From positions 1 to 64,000 of the forward strand of contig DAOTXW010000003.1 in NCBI GenBank assembly GCA_034435035.1: a stretch of 64,000 nucleotides of DNA. Reading direction: 5' to 3'. Of this stretch, positions 16,793-25,389 are shown one piece after another (the first letter of the stretch is position 1; each line of letters opens with the position of its first letter). The notes under the pieces were generated by a model. It worked only from the letters and a program-made list of their open reading frames with translations, had not been told where the DNA came from and did no database searches. Position numbers and translations under genes: made by a program. The stretch comes from JAHEME01 sp034435035. Its GTDB lineage: Bacteria; Chloroflexota; Anaerolineae; Aggregatilineales; UBA3940.

Positions 16793-17874
16793 AAATACCT
16801 GTCTTGCTTTCCCTCTTTCAGCTGCTCCACAATTCCCTTGACCTTCTGTGTCTGATCCCGCCGGCAGATCAGCAACGCATCATCAGTATCCACTACTACC
16901 AGATCCTCAATGCCGATCATCGCCACCTGGCGCTGGCTGTACACAAGCGTGCCATGAGTGTCTATCAGCAGGGGGGAGGGGCCAAAGGCAACGTTCTGGC
17001 CTGTCTCTGTGGATAAGATATCGTAGAGTGCCTCGAAGCTGCCAATATCGCTCCAACCCATTTCGACCGGGATGACGCTGACATTCTCGCGGATATGCTC
17101 CATCAGGGCAAAATCCACGGAGATGCGCCGCATCTGCGGCCACACGCGGGCCAGAGTGTCAGCATACGCCGGCGTGCCGATTGAAGCGGCGATCTCTTCA
17201 AGTCTTTCGTGTAGATCGGGAGCATGCCGGGCATACTCCGCCATCACCCGCTGCACAGTCCATAGAAACATGCCGCTGTTCCAGCTGTAGCGGCCACTGG
17301 CAACAAAGGCAGCCGCCGCTGCCCGATCCGGCTTTTCGGTGAAGCGCTGCAGGGAATAAACCTCTATGCCATCTACAATTTGCTGACGCGCGCCGCGCTC
17401 GATATAGCCGAAGCCTGTTGAGGGGAACCGCGGTGGGATGCCCAGGGTGATGATCGCATCGCTGGTGGCGGCCGTCTGTGATGCAGCTGCCAGCACCCGG
17501 CGGAAAGTAAGGACATCGGCGATGTGATGATCAGCCGCCAGCACTACCATGACTGCATCGGGATCGCGGTGCCGGATATGAACAGCCCCGAGGCCGACCG
17601 CCGGGGCCGTGTCGCGTCCCATCGGCTCGATGATGAAATTGGTGGCGGGCAGTTCGGGGGCCTGTTCGCGCAGGAGCGCGGTTAGATCAGCGCTGGCTAC
17701 CACCAGAATCTGCTCCGGCGTGAACAGGGGATACAGGCGTTCTATGGCGATCTGAAACATCGATCGCTGCGCCTCTGTCAGATTCAGCAGCGGCTTGGGG
17801 CGCCCCTGCCGGCTGAGGGGCCAGAGGCGTGTCCCTGCGCCGCCGGCCATGATCAAGGCATAGGTCGAGGTCAT
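16789..17874 (-). CDS. manC: Mannose-1-phosphate guanylyltransferase
   Basis: 361 residues. The enzyme makes GDP-mannose from GTP and mannose-1-phosphate. The signature LIMAGGAGTRLWPLSRQGRPKPLL is at the N-terminus and EPMGRDTAPAVGLGA follows. The left-handed beta-helix tail is short, so this is the monofunctional form without a phosphomannose isomerase domain. It sits between dprA and topA, genes often adjacent to each other, and overlaps topA by four bases. GDP-mannose would feed surface glycans such as those of the 32-43 kb locus; that link is inference. Confidence 0.9.
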   Translation of the reverse strand: MTSTYALIMAGGAGTRLWPLSRQGRPKPLLNLTEAQRSMFQIAIERLYPLFTPEQILVVASADLTALLREQAPELPATNFIIEPMGRDTAPAVGLGAVHIRHRDPDAVMVVLAADHHIADVLTFRRVLAAASQTAATSDAIITLGIPPRFPSTGFGYIERGARQQIVDGIEVYSLQRFTEKPDRAAAAAFVASGRYSWNSGMFLWTVQRVMAEYARHAPDLHERLEEIAASIGTPAYADTLARVWPQMRRISVDFALMEHIRENVSVIPVEMGWSDIGSFEALYDILSTETGQNVAFGPSPLLIDTHGTLVYSQRQVAMIGIEDLVVVDTDDALLICRRDQTQKVKGIVEQLKEGKQDRYL

Positions 17875-17904
17875 ATCGTCTCTCGTCGTTGTTATTCGCT
17901 TATC

Positions 17905-18996
17905 TCAGGCGCGCACGTAGGTCATCACCGCCACCTGACGCACCATTCCCTTGAGCTCCAGCATGGCCAGTGTGCTGCTGACCACAGAGACGGGCAGCCC
18001 GCATTGACGGGTCAGCTCGTCAATGTGCAGCGGGTCCTGGCTGAGGCACTCCAGCACCGCGCGCTCCGGGCCGCTGACGGGCGGCAGTTCGCTGCGGGCC
18101 TGCGCATGAAGCGCTACCTGCTCCATTTGCAGGACTTCCAGCACGTCGCGGGCATCCAGCACCGGATGCGCGCCCTCCTGGATGAGCCGGTTTGTGCCGC
18201 TGCTTCCCCTGGCTGTGATGTTGCCCGGCACGGCAAACACCTCCCGCCCCTGCTCCAGAGCATGCCCGGCGGTCAGCAGGGCGCCGCTCTTCTCGCCAGC
18301 CTCGATCACCAGCACGCCACGCGCCAGGCCGCTGAGCACCCGATTGCGTGGCGCAAACATCCTGGCTTCCGGCAGTGTCCCCAGCGGGAAGGGACTCACC
18401 AGGGCCCCATGCTGCACGATCCGGGCTGCCAGCTGGCGGTGTTCAGGTGGATAGATGAGGTCCAGACCACAGCCAAGCACCGCGAGCGTGCGCCCGCCGA
18501 CTTCCAGAGCTGCTGTGTGGGCTTCTGCATCCACACCGCGCGCCAGCCCGCTTACGATCGTCAGGCCGCTGGCGGCCAGGTCGGCGGCCAGGGTATGCGC
18601 CACCTGCCGGCCATAGGCCGAGATTGAGCGCGTGCCAACCACCGCCAGCGCCCACTCATCGGCTTCCGAAAGGCTGCCGCGCACATACAGCACCGGCGGC
18701 GCCTGATCGATCTCCCTCAGCTGAGCGAGCAGCCCGGGGTAGACATCATCCTCCCAAGTCAACACGGCGATCCCCAGCCGATCCAGACGCGCCAGCTCGG
18801 CGGCCGGGTCGATCTCCTGCCGGGCCTGTGCCATCTGCTCCAGTGCGCGGCTGTCAAGCCCTGCCGAACGGAGCTTGTCCAGGGGGGAGTGCCACGCCTC
18901 GGACAGCGAGCCAAAGTGCTCCAGCAGCCGCCGGACGCGCACAGGCCCAATGCCTGGCACCATGCTGAAGGCAACCCAGAACCGGCGTTCCGTCAT
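17905..18996 (-). CDS. dprA: DNA-processing protein DprA
   Basis: The 363-residue protein loads RecA on incoming single-stranded DNA during transformation. An N-terminal helix-hairpin-helix region (VPGIGPVRVRRLLEHFG) precedes the Rossmann domain with VVGTRSISAYGRQVA and VSGLARGVDAEAHTAAL, and FAPRNRVLSGLARGVLVIEAG. A winged-helix domain ends the protein (LHIDELTRQCGLPVSVVSSTL). Length is normal. It lies 30 bases upstream of manC. No other competence gene is in the window. Confidence 0.94.
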   Translation of the reverse strand: MTERRFWVAFSMVPGIGPVRVRRLLEHFGSLSEAWHSPLDKLRSAGLDSRALEQMAQARQEIDPAAELARLDRLGIAVLTWEDDVYPGLLAQLREIDQAPPVLYVRGSLSEADEWALAVVGTRSISAYGRQVAHTLAADLAASGLTIVSGLARGVDAEAHTAALEVGGRTLAVLGCGLDLIYPPEHRQLAARIVQHGALVSPFPLGTLPEARMFAPRNRVLSGLARGVLVIEAGEKSGALLTAGHALEQGREVFAVPGNITARGSSGTNRLIQEGAHPVLDARDVLEVLQMEQVALHAQARSELPPVSGPERAVLECLSQDPLHIDELTRQCGLPVSVVSSTLAMLELKGMVRQVAVMTYVRA

Positions 18997-19030
18997 GGCG
19001 TTGCAGGGTCCCCGGCGTCAGAAAGGAATA

Positions 19031-19059
19031 ACCATGGCGCACTTCGCGCAATCTGTCAA
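19031..19059 (-). promoter_or_regulatory. Possible dprA promoter
   Basis: On the minus strand a consensus TTGACA is followed after 17 bases by a weak CATGGT, between dgt and dprA. The -10 match is poor. Confidence 0.4.
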
Positions 19060-19083
19060 CAATTCGCCGCAGGTGGGCTGCTC

Positions 19084-20241
19084 TCAGGGTCGGGTGAACG
19101 GATCGAACAGCTTCTGGTATTCCTGCAGGGCATAGCGATCCGTCATCCCGGCGATGTAATCGCAGACGACGCGGGCGAGCGAATCGCCGTCTTCAGCCGG
19201 GCGCGCCATGACGCCGGGGGGCAGCTGCTCCGGCTCTGCCAGATAAGCCTGGAATAGGCTGGTGATGAAGTGCTCGGCCTTCTGCGCCATGCGTACTACC
19301 CGGTAATGGCGATACATGTGCTGATAAAGATAGCTTTTCAGTTCACGCACCATAGCTGCCATCTCTTCAGAGTGGCCGATGACGTTGACGGGCAGCTGCT
19401 GCAACTCGGCTACGGAGCGGGGCGCAGCCGCTTCCAGCCGATCATGGGTGGCCCTGCAGACATCGCGGACAAGGATCCCGATAAGCCGGCGGATCAGGCG
19501 GTGACGGGCCAGTTCATCAAAGTCCTGCACTCGCAGATTCAGCTCCCGCATTCCCAGCTCCCACAGCCCGAGACCATCCAGGTCGCGCGCAGAAAGCAGC
19601 CCCGCGTACAGGCCGTCGTCGAGATCGTGGGCCGTATAAGTCAGTTCGTCCGCGATATTGGCGATCTGGGCTTCCAGGTTTGCGCGCCTGTCCGGATCAA
19701 AACCGGCGGCGTCGCTCACGTCGTACTCAGTTTCATGCTTGACGATGCCTTCAAGCGTTTCGTAAGTCAGGTTGAGGCCCTTGAACTCGGTGTAGCGGTT
19801 CTCCAGCAGGGTGACGATGCGATAAGTCTGGCGGTTGTGATCAAAGCCTCCCTGATCGCGCATCAGCCGGGCCAGCGTTGCTTCCCCGGAGTGCCCAAAA
19901 GGAGGATGCCCCAGATCGTGGGCCAGGCAGATCGCCTCGACCAGGTCTTCGTTGGCTCCCAGGACGCGGGCGATTGTGCGGCCGATCTGCGCGACCTCCA
20001 GGGTGTGGGTAAGCCGCGTGCGGAAGTAGTCGCCCTCGTGGTTGACAAACACCTGGGTCTTGTACTCCAGACGCCGGAAGGCAGTGGTATGCAGCACGCG
20101 ATCGCGGTCGCGCTGAAAGGCCGTCCGCAGTTTGGGCTCGGCCTCCGGGTGCCGGCGGCCGCGGGAATCGGCGCTCTTCATGCCATAAGATGCCAGAACC
20201 TGGCGCTCTCGCTCCTCCATCTGTTCGCGTGGGATGATCAT
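19084..20241 (-). CDS. dgt: dGTP triphosphohydrolase-like HD-domain protein
   Basis: The 385-residue protein belongs to the deoxynucleotide triphosphohydrolase family that splits dNTPs into deoxynucleoside and triphosphate. The metal-binding His/Asp residues are visible in RLTHTLEVAQIGRTIA and CLAHDLGHPPFGHSGE. RVLHTTAFRRLEYKTQVF is the usual lead-in. Length fits the Dgt type-2 group. The start has a perfect AGGAGG. A strong promoter at 20277-20305 drives it. Members can limit dNTP pools or act in phage defence; nothing nearby suggests defence. Confidence 0.88.
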   Translation of the reverse strand: MIIPREQMEERERQVLASYGMKSADSRGRRHPEAEPKLRTAFQRDRDRVLHTTAFRRLEYKTQVFVNHEGDYFRTRLTHTLEVAQIGRTIARVLGANEDLVEAICLAHDLGHPPFGHSGEATLARLMRDQGGFDHNRQTYRIVTLLENRYTEFKGLNLTYETLEGIVKHETEYDVSDAAGFDPDRRANLEAQIANIADELTYTAHDLDDGLYAGLLSARDLDGLGLWELGMRELNLRVQDFDELARHRLIRRLIGILVRDVCRATHDRLEAAAPRSVAELQQLPVNVIGHSEEMAAMVRELKSYLYQHMYRHYRVVRMAQKAEHFITSLFQAYLAEPEQLPPGVMARPAEDGDSLARVVCDYIAGMTDRYALQEYQKLFDPFTRP

Positions 20242-20276
20242 GGGACCTCCTGCGGCGCGAGGTCAGCGCCATCCGC

Positions 20277-20305
20277 AGTCTAGCATCGGGGCAGATCGGT
20301 GTCAA
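20277..20305 (-). promoter_or_regulatory. dgt promoter
   Basis: On the minus strand a consensus TTGACA, 17-base spacer and TAGACT, about 30 bases before the dgt start. Confidence 0.75.
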
Positions 20306-20311
20306 CGGGCT

Positions 20312-20339
20312 TTGCTCGCAGGCCTGTGTGTGGTACAAT
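20312..20339 (+). promoter_or_regulatory. RNase J promoter
   Basis: TTGCTC, 16 bases and TACAAT, facing the RNase J gene. It would give a leader of about 185 bases that includes the AAAGGAG and the 4-codon frame at 20522. It lies back to back with the dgt promoter. Confidence 0.55.
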
Positions 20340-20521
20340 CTCCTCCGAAGCAGGATGTATCACACTCAGGTGCTTCAGTTGCAGGTGTTCCGGGAATGGA
20401 ATGTCACGCAGGGCCCGGATAACTGACCGAGGACTTGCATGGGGCGTGAGGCAATGATGCTCAGCCCCATTTTGCTTATTGGGCAGTGAGTGATCAATCT
20501 GTGAATTCACGAAAGGAGTTC

Positions 20522-20536
20522 ATGAATAACTCGTGA
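20522..20536 (+). CDS. Possible 4-residue leader ORF (MNNS) overlapping the RNase J start
   Basis: ATG AAT AAC TCG TGA follows AAAGGAG by 3 bases. Its stop TGA overlaps the GTG start of the RNase J gene in GTGA. The best ribosome-binding site therefore serves the mini-frame better than the main start, which is 14 bases from it. It may be chance or a translational-coupling device. Confidence 0.3.
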   Translation: MNNS

Positions 20537-22248
20537 GCGCAACAAAACAACGGTGGCAGCCTGATCGCCGCCAGGATGCTGCCCCTCCCGCAGGGATCCT
20601 GCGGGCAGTTCCGCTTGGCGGCCTGGGCGAGATCGGCAAGAACATGATGTATCTGGAGTATGAAACGGAAGACACGCTCGACTCCATCATCATCGATACA
20701 GGCATCATGTTCCCTGAAAACGATATGCTGGGAATCGACTATATCATCCCGGATTTCCGGTTCATCATGGATCGGTTGGATACTATCCGGGGGGTGATCA
20801 TCACGCATGGCCATGAGGATCACACCGGGGCTATCGGACATGTGATGGAGCATATCTCAGCGCCCGTCTATGCTACTCCGCTGACCCGGGGGCTGCTGGA
20901 AGTCAAACTTCGCTCCGCTGGCCTGCAGGATCGGGTGACGCTGGTCACCGTCATGGCTGGCGATACCGTCCGCATGGGCCCGTTTGTCATCGAGTTCTTC
21001 CATGTATGTCACAGCATCCCGGACAGCGTGGGGCTAGGCATCACGACCCCGGTCGGGCTGATTGTGCATACTGGCGACTACAAGTTTGACCATACACCGG
21101 TTGACGGATGGCCGCCCGATTTCGCCAAGCTGGCCGAGTTTGCCGGGCGCGGCGTGCTGGCGCTGTTTGCGGACAGCACCAATGCGGATGTGGCTGGCTG
21201 GACGAAGTCTGAGTCCGTGATCGATGCCGCTTTTGATCAGGTCTTCCGGCAGGCCAAGGGGCGCATCATCGTGGCGACGTTCGCCTCGCTGATTGCCCGT
21301 GTTCAGCAGGTGGCGAACGTGGCGCGCCGCTACGGACGCAAGCTGGCGCTGGCCGGCCACAGCATGACAGAGAATGTCAAGATGGCACGCAACCTGGGCT
21401 ACCTGAGCATACCCGATGACATGCTCATTGACCTGGGGCAGATCGCCAGCGTGCCGCTGGAGCGCACGGTCATCATGGCCACCGGTGCACAGGGCGAACC
21501 CTCGGCTGTGCTCGGCCGCCTGGCCACCGGCCGCCACCCCCGGCTGGAGATCGAGCCCGGCGATACGATCATCCTGTCCTCGCATCCGATCCCCGGCAAT
21601 GAGGAAATGGTGCATCGCACCATCAACCGGCTCATCCAGCGTGGGGCCAATGTGCTCTATGACCCCATCCTGCCGGTTCACGTCTCTGGCCATGCTTCGC
21701 AGGAAGAGATGAAGCTGATGATCAACCTGGTGCGGCCGCGCTTCTTCGTCCCCGTCCATGGTGAACTGCGGCACCTGCATCTGCACGGTAAGATGGCCGT
21801 TGAACTGGGTATCCCGCCTGAGAATGTCGCCATCGTTGAAAACGGCACCCTGTTGACCTTCACCGCTGACAGCATGACTGTCGGTGAGCGTGTGCCTGGA
21901 GGCTATGTCTATGTAGACGGGTCGGGTGTGGGCGACATTGGCCCGGAAGTGATGCGCGACCGCGAGGTGCTCGGGCGCGATGGCTTTGTCATTGTCAACC
22001 TCACTATTGACCGGGAGTCGCACCAGCTGGTGGCACAGCCGGAGATCATTTCACGCGGGTTTGTCTATCTGCGCGAAGCTGGCGACCTGATGAGCGGGGC
22101 GGAGAAATCGATCCGGGCTGTGCTGGGCGCAGATGGCAACCTGACCAGCCGCCGCCTGCGCGATGAAGTGGAGCGGTCGCTGGATCGATTCTTCTACAAT
22201 GAAACGAAGCGCAGACCCATGGTCTTTGCCTTCATCAACGAGATATAA
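20533..22248 (+). CDS. rnj: Ribonuclease J
   Basis: The 571-residue metallo-beta-lactamase/beta-CASP nuclease has 5'-3' exo- and endoribonuclease activity in mRNA decay and rRNA maturation. PLGGLGEIGKNMMYLEY opens the fold; the zinc site is THGHEDHTGAIGH. Later HTGDYKFDHTPVDG, the beta-CASP region and PVHGELRHLHLHGKMA follow, with a C-terminal domain ending RRPMVFAFINEI. The GTG at 20533 is accepted since the conserved part begins about 25 residues later. It ends at a 14-bp terminator hairpin. Confidence 0.94.
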   Translation: MSATKQRWQPDRRQDAAPPAGILRAVPLGGLGEIGKNMMYLEYETEDTLDSIIIDTGIMFPENDMLGIDYIIPDFRFIMDRLDTIRGVIITHGHEDHTGAIGHVMEHISAPVYATPLTRGLLEVKLRSAGLQDRVTLVTVMAGDTVRMGPFVIEFFHVCHSIPDSVGLGITTPVGLIVHTGDYKFDHTPVDGWPPDFAKLAEFAGRGVLALFADSTNADVAGWTKSESVIDAAFDQVFRQAKGRIIVATFASLIARVQQVANVARRYGRKLALAGHSMTENVKMARNLGYLSIPDDMLIDLGQIASVPLERTVIMATGAQGEPSAVLGRLATGRHPRLEIEPGDTIILSSHPIPGNEEMVHRTINRLIQRGANVLYDPILPVHVSGHASQEEMKLMINLVRPRFFVPVHGELRHLHLHGKMAVELGIPPENVAIVENGTLLTFTADSMTVGERVPGGYVYVDGSGVGDIGPEVMRDREVLGRDGFVIVNLTIDRESHQLVAQPEIISRGFVYLREAGDLMSGAEKSIRAVLGADGNLTSRRLRDEVERSLDRFFYNETKRRPMVFAFINEI

Positions 22249-22304
22249 GATCGGGAGCCTGGCACGCGGGCATCGCAGCCCCGGGACGCTGCCCCTCTGA
22301 GACG

Positions 22305-22337
22305 CAACAACCGCCGGTCAACTACCGGCGGTTGTTG
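22305..22337 (+). terminator. Terminator of the RNase J gene
   Basis: A perfect 14-bp stem (CAACAACCGCCGGT and complement) with a 5-base loop, 57 bases after the stop. The right arm itself ends in GTTGTTG. It also sits just past the 3' end of the oppositely read tRNA. Confidence 0.75.
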
Positions 22338-22341
22338 TAGA

Positions 22342-22413
22342 TGCCCCCACCAGGACTTGAACCTGGGCCTCAGCCTCCGGAGGGCCGCGCTCTATCCCCT
22401 GAGCTATGGGGGC
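22342..22413 (-). tRNA. tRNA-Arg (CCG anticodon)
   Basis: The 72-base cloverleaf on the minus strand has acceptor GCCCCCA/TGGGGGC, D arm GCTC...GAGC, and anticodon arm CGGCC-CTCCGGA-GGCTG with anticodon CCG. The T arm is CCAGG-TTCAAGT-CCTGG, with an A discriminator. CCA is not encoded. Confidence 0.93.
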
Positions 22414-22430
22414 CTTCGTTAGCGCGCTAT

Positions 22431-22459
22431 ATTATACCATCGAATGGCCGGGCTGACGA
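22431..22459 (-). promoter_or_regulatory. tRNA-Arg promoter
   Basis: A perfect TATAAT on the minus strand lies 18 bases before the tRNA 5' end, with a TCGTCA -35 at 17 bases. Confidence 0.7.
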
Positions 22460-22522
22460 TGGAAAGATCGAGCTCGCAGCCAATCTCCCCCGATCTGAAA
22501 TGCGCCCGCTGAGTCGGCACGC

Positions 22523-22551
22523 TTGTAGCAACCCTGTGGCTGTGTTATGCT
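22523..22551 (+). promoter_or_regulatory. kamA promoter
   Basis: TTGTAG, 17 bases and TATGCT, about 50 bases before the lysine aminomutase start. Confidence 0.55.
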
Positions 22552-22601
22552 CTGACTATCGATGCGTTCCCAACAGGCTTTTGTACAGAAACGGAGGAGC
22601 T

Positions 22602-23981
22602 ATGGCAGCCATTCCCCGTGACCGATCGAGCTATCTGCTGGAGACCGAAGTTCGCGCCGATGGGCTGGAGTATACCCGGCGCCCCGCCCTGTTTGCCGAT
22701 GTTCCAGATGAGAAGTGGAACTCCTGGCAGTGGCAGATGGCTAACCGCCTCAACTCCGTCGATGAGCTGGCGCAGGTGATCGATCTGACCGATGAGGAGC
22801 GCGAAGGGGCGTCTGCATCCGGTGTGTTCCGGGTGGATATCACTCCTTACTTCGCCAGTCTGCTGGAGTGGGGAGACCCCTACGGACCGGTGCGCCACCA
22901 GGTGATCCCCAAGGGCCGTGAGCTGGTTCCCTTCGACTCGATGATGGCAGACTCACTCAGCGAGGATGCGCATTCGCCGGTCCCCGGACTGGTGCATCGC
23001 TACCCGGATAGGGTATTGATGCTGACGACTACCCAGTGCGCCAGCTACTGCCGCTACTGCACCCGATCTCGTGTGGTGGGCGATCCATCTGCCAACTTCG
23101 GGCGAGCCGATCACGACGCCCAGATCGACTATATCGCCCGCACCCCCCAGGTGCGCGATGTCCTGCTGTCCGGCGGAGACCCGCTGACAATGGCTCCCAA
23201 GCTGCTGGACGATCTGCTGGGCCGCCTGCGCGCCATCCCGCACGTGGAGATTGTACGCATCGGCTCCCGCGTGCCGGTCTTCCTGCCACAGCGCATCACC
23301 GATGAGCTGTGCGATATGCTGCGCAAATATCACCCGCTGTGGCTGAACATCCATGTCAATCACCCGCGGGAGATCACGCCGGAGCTGAGCCGGGCGCTGG
23401 CCAAATTGGCTGACGCAGGCATCCCGCTGGGCAACCAGGCGGTGCTGCTGCGGGAGGTCAACGATCACCCGGCGGTGCAGCTTGAGCTGGTGCACAAACT
23501 GGTGCGCAACCGGGTGCGGCCCTATTACCTGTACCAGTGCGATCTGGTGCAGGGCGCGGGGCACTTCCGCACTCCGGTCTCAGTGGGCGTGGATATCATT
23601 GAACATCTGCGCGGGCATACCTCCGGCTATGCGGTCCCGGTCTTCATCGTGGACGCCCCTGGCGGCGGCGGCAAGATACCCGTCATGCCTGAGTATGTCA
23701 TCAGCCGCGGCCCGAATCGCCTGGTGCTGCGCAACTATGAAGGCTTCATCACCACGTACACGGAGCCGGAGGACGCCTACGAGCGTGATGAGGAGCGCAT
23801 GATGCGCTACATTGAGCGTGGAGGCTACCGCGATGAAGGCACTCAGAACGGCGTAGCGGGCCTGACCAGTGGACGGCACATGACCATCAAGCCGGAAGGC
23901 TTTGACGCGACCCACGAGCGCGGGCGCGAGGGCGAAGCTGAGAAGCGCGGCAAGCGCAATTACTGGGATGACTACAGCTAG
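22602..23981 (+). CDS. kamA: Lysine 2,3-aminomutase (radical SAM, PLP)
   Basis: A 459-residue enzyme converting L-lysine to beta-lysine. The [4Fe-4S] cysteines are Cys146, 150 and 153 in CASYCRYCTRSR. The PLP lysine is Lys358 in DAPGGGGK. Asp314 (in YQCDLVQGAGHF) and Asp351 (seven residues before Lys358) have the spacing of Asp293 and Asp330 of the clostridial enzyme, which hold the substrate's epsilon-amino group, so lysine is the likely substrate rather than glutamate. The ATG is 4 bases after GGAGG. No beta-lysine acetyltransferase or lysine-fermentation gene is nearby, so the pathway is open. Confidence 0.9.
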   Translation: MAAIPRDRSSYLLETEVRADGLEYTRRPALFADVPDEKWNSWQWQMANRLNSVDELAQVIDLTDEEREGASASGVFRVDITPYFASLLEWGDPYGPVRHQVIPKGRELVPFDSMMADSLSEDAHSPVPGLVHRYPDRVLMLTTTQCASYCRYCTRSRVVGDPSANFGRADHDAQIDYIARTPQVRDVLLSGGDPLTMAPKLLDDLLGRLRAIPHVEIVRIGSRVPVFLPQRITDELCDMLRKYHPLWLNIHVNHPREITPELSRALAKLADAGIPLGNQAVLLREVNDHPAVQLELVHKLVRNRVRPYYLYQCDLVQGAGHFRTPVSVGVDIIEHLRGHTSGYAVPVFIVDAPGGGGKIPVMPEYVISRGPNRLVLRNYEGFITTYTEPEDAYERDEERMMRYIERGGYRDEGTQNGVAGLTSGRHMTIKPEGFDATHERGREGEAEKRGKRNYWDDYS

Positions 23982-24019
23982 CCGCTAACAGGCGCAGTCC
24001 GCGCTGCATACCCGTGGAT

Positions 24020-24059
24020 GAAAAACGAAACCGCGCGCAGCTGCAAAGGCTGCGCGCGG
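24020..24059 (-). terminator. Terminator of the sigA gene
   Basis: A 10-bp perfect stem (CCGCGCGCAG and complement, 24031-24059) is followed on the minus strand by TTTCGTTTTTC, an intrinsic terminator shape. On the plus strand the same hairpin ends kamA transcription less clearly. Confidence 0.8.
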
Positions 24060-24084
24060 GCATGATGCGGGGAAAGCCTGTCTT

Positions 24085-25305
24085 TCAGGCCAGATAGTCG
24101 CGCAGGTTGTGCGCCAGGCGGGGATGGCGCAGACGGCGCAGCGCTTCTTTCTCCAGCTGGCGGATACGCTCGCGGGACAGGCCAAACTTGTTGGCGATTT
24201 CTTCCAGGGTATGCTGCTCGCCTCCACCCAGCCCGAAGCGCAGCCGCAGGATATGGGCCTGGCGGGGAGTGAGCTCGGAGAGGACTTCCTCGATCGTTTC
24301 CTGCAGCAGATGGTGAGCGGCTGCCTCTCCTGGCTCCGGAGTATCCTGATCTTCGATGAAGTCGCCGAACTCACTGTCGCCGTCGTCGCCTACCGGGCGC
24401 TCCAGCGCGATGGCGTGCTGGCTGGCGTCCATCATGCCGCGCACGTTTTCGGCGGGGATATCCATCTCCTCAGCGATCTCCTCTGGCGTCGGTCGGCGGC
24501 CCAGCTCCTGTTCCAGCAGCTGAGCCGTTCGGTACATTTGCCGGATGCGCTCAGTCATATGTAGAGGGATGCGGATCGTGCGCGTTTTCTGCGCCAGAGC
24601 GCGCGTGATGGCCTGTCTGATCCACCAGGTAGCATAGGTGCTGAAACGGTTGCCGCGGGTATAGTCGTACTTATCGACGGCCCGCATCAGCCCGACGTTT
24701 CCTTCCTGAATCAGGTCGGGAAACGGGAGGCCCTGGCCCATATAGCGCTTGGCGATGCTCACCACCAGGCGAGTATTAGCCCGCCCCAGATGCTCACGGG
24801 CTTCCTGGGCCTGCTCAATCTGGGCGATCATCTCCGCCCGCTCGGTCAGGCCAAGCTCGCCACTGTTTTCGATCAGCCGGCGCGCGCGGCGTCCCCGTTC
24901 AATCCGCTTGGCCAGGTCCACTTCTTCGCTGGCGGTGAGCAGCGGCTCCTGCGCCATCTGACGGAAGTAAAGGCCAACCGGATCGTCAGCTGAGACCGCA
25001 TTGATATCGGCGATCGGATCCTCGTCGATGCTTTCATCTTCCAGCGTCTTCAGGTCGAGCGCGGTTACGGTTTCTTCCTGATGGCGAACCTCAATACCCA
25101 GTGACTGAAGCTCGTCCAGGAGCGACTCGACGGTTGACTCATCGAGATCGTCCGCCATAACCTCGACAAGGTCTTCATAAGTCACGTAACCGTGGCGCTC
25201 GGCCCGGCTCAGAAGTTCGTGTAACACGGTATTGCGTGAATCGTGGTACGCATGCGGCACTGGTTGCACCCTATCCATCATGTCCAGTATGTCGTCCCCG
25301 ATCAT
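24085..25305 (-). CDS. sigA: Primary RNA polymerase sigma factor (SigA/RpoD)
   Basis: 406 residues with region 1.1-like start, region 1.2 (DDPVGLYFRQMAQEPLLTASEEVDLAKRIERG), and region 2 (LVVSIAKRYMGQGLPFPDLIQEGN, NRFSTYATWWIRQAITRAL). Region 3 is LGRRPTPEEIAEEM, and region 4 has the helix-turn-helix TLEEIANKFGLSRERIRQLE. All DNA-contacting parts are present, so this is a full housekeeping-type factor, possibly one of several. AGAGGA lies 4 bases before the start. Its promoter (25361-25389) is followed by a 16-bp palindrome. Confidence 0.94.
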   Translation of the reverse strand: MIGDDILDMMDRVQPVPHAYHDSRNTVLHELLSRAERHGYVTYEDLVEVMADDLDESTVESLLDELQSLGIEVRHQEETVTALDLKTLEDESIDEDPIADINAVSADDPVGLYFRQMAQEPLLTASEEVDLAKRIERGRRARRLIENSGELGLTERAEMIAQIEQAQEAREHLGRANTRLVVSIAKRYMGQGLPFPDLIQEGNVGLMRAVDKYDYTRGNRFSTYATWWIRQAITRALAQKTRTIRIPLHMTERIRQMYRTAQLLEQELGRRPTPEEIAEEMDIPAENVRGMMDASQHAIALERPVGDDGDSEFGDFIEDQDTPEPGEAAAHHLLQETIEEVLSELTPRQAHILRLRFGLGGGEQHTLEEIANKFGLSRERIRQLEKEALRRLRHPRLAHNLRDYLA

Positions 25306-25335
25306 AGTCCTCTGGCAGCAGCGGCAGAATCAAGG

Positions 25336-25351
25336 TGCCTGCCGGCAGGCA
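25336..25351 (-). promoter_or_regulatory. 16-bp palindrome just after the sigA start site
   Basis: TGCCTGCCGGCAGGCA is a perfect palindrome placed about +4 to +19 relative to the predicted sigA transcript start. It could be an operator or a 5' RNA hairpin. No known box is recognised. Confidence 0.45.
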
Positions 25352-25360
25352 AGCCTTGTT

Positions 25361-25389
25361 ATTGTAGCATGGATGATTTGTGAAATCAA
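25361..25389 (-). promoter_or_regulatory. sigA promoter
   Basis: On the minus strand TTGATT, 17 bases and TACAAT, about 50 bases upstream of the sigA start. Confidence 0.7.

Noticed and set aside
19084..20241. dgt as part of a phage-defence island
   Set aside because: Neighbours are housekeeping genes and there is no recombinase, integrase or other defence gene.
19270..20283. A 337-codon frame on the plus strand opposite dgt
   Set aside because: Antisense shadow of the HD-domain gene, with no start signal or motif.
22341..22601. Upstream extension of the kamA frame
   Set aside because: It would begin inside tRNA-Arg. The ATG at 22602 has a ribosome-binding site and begins just before the conserved region.
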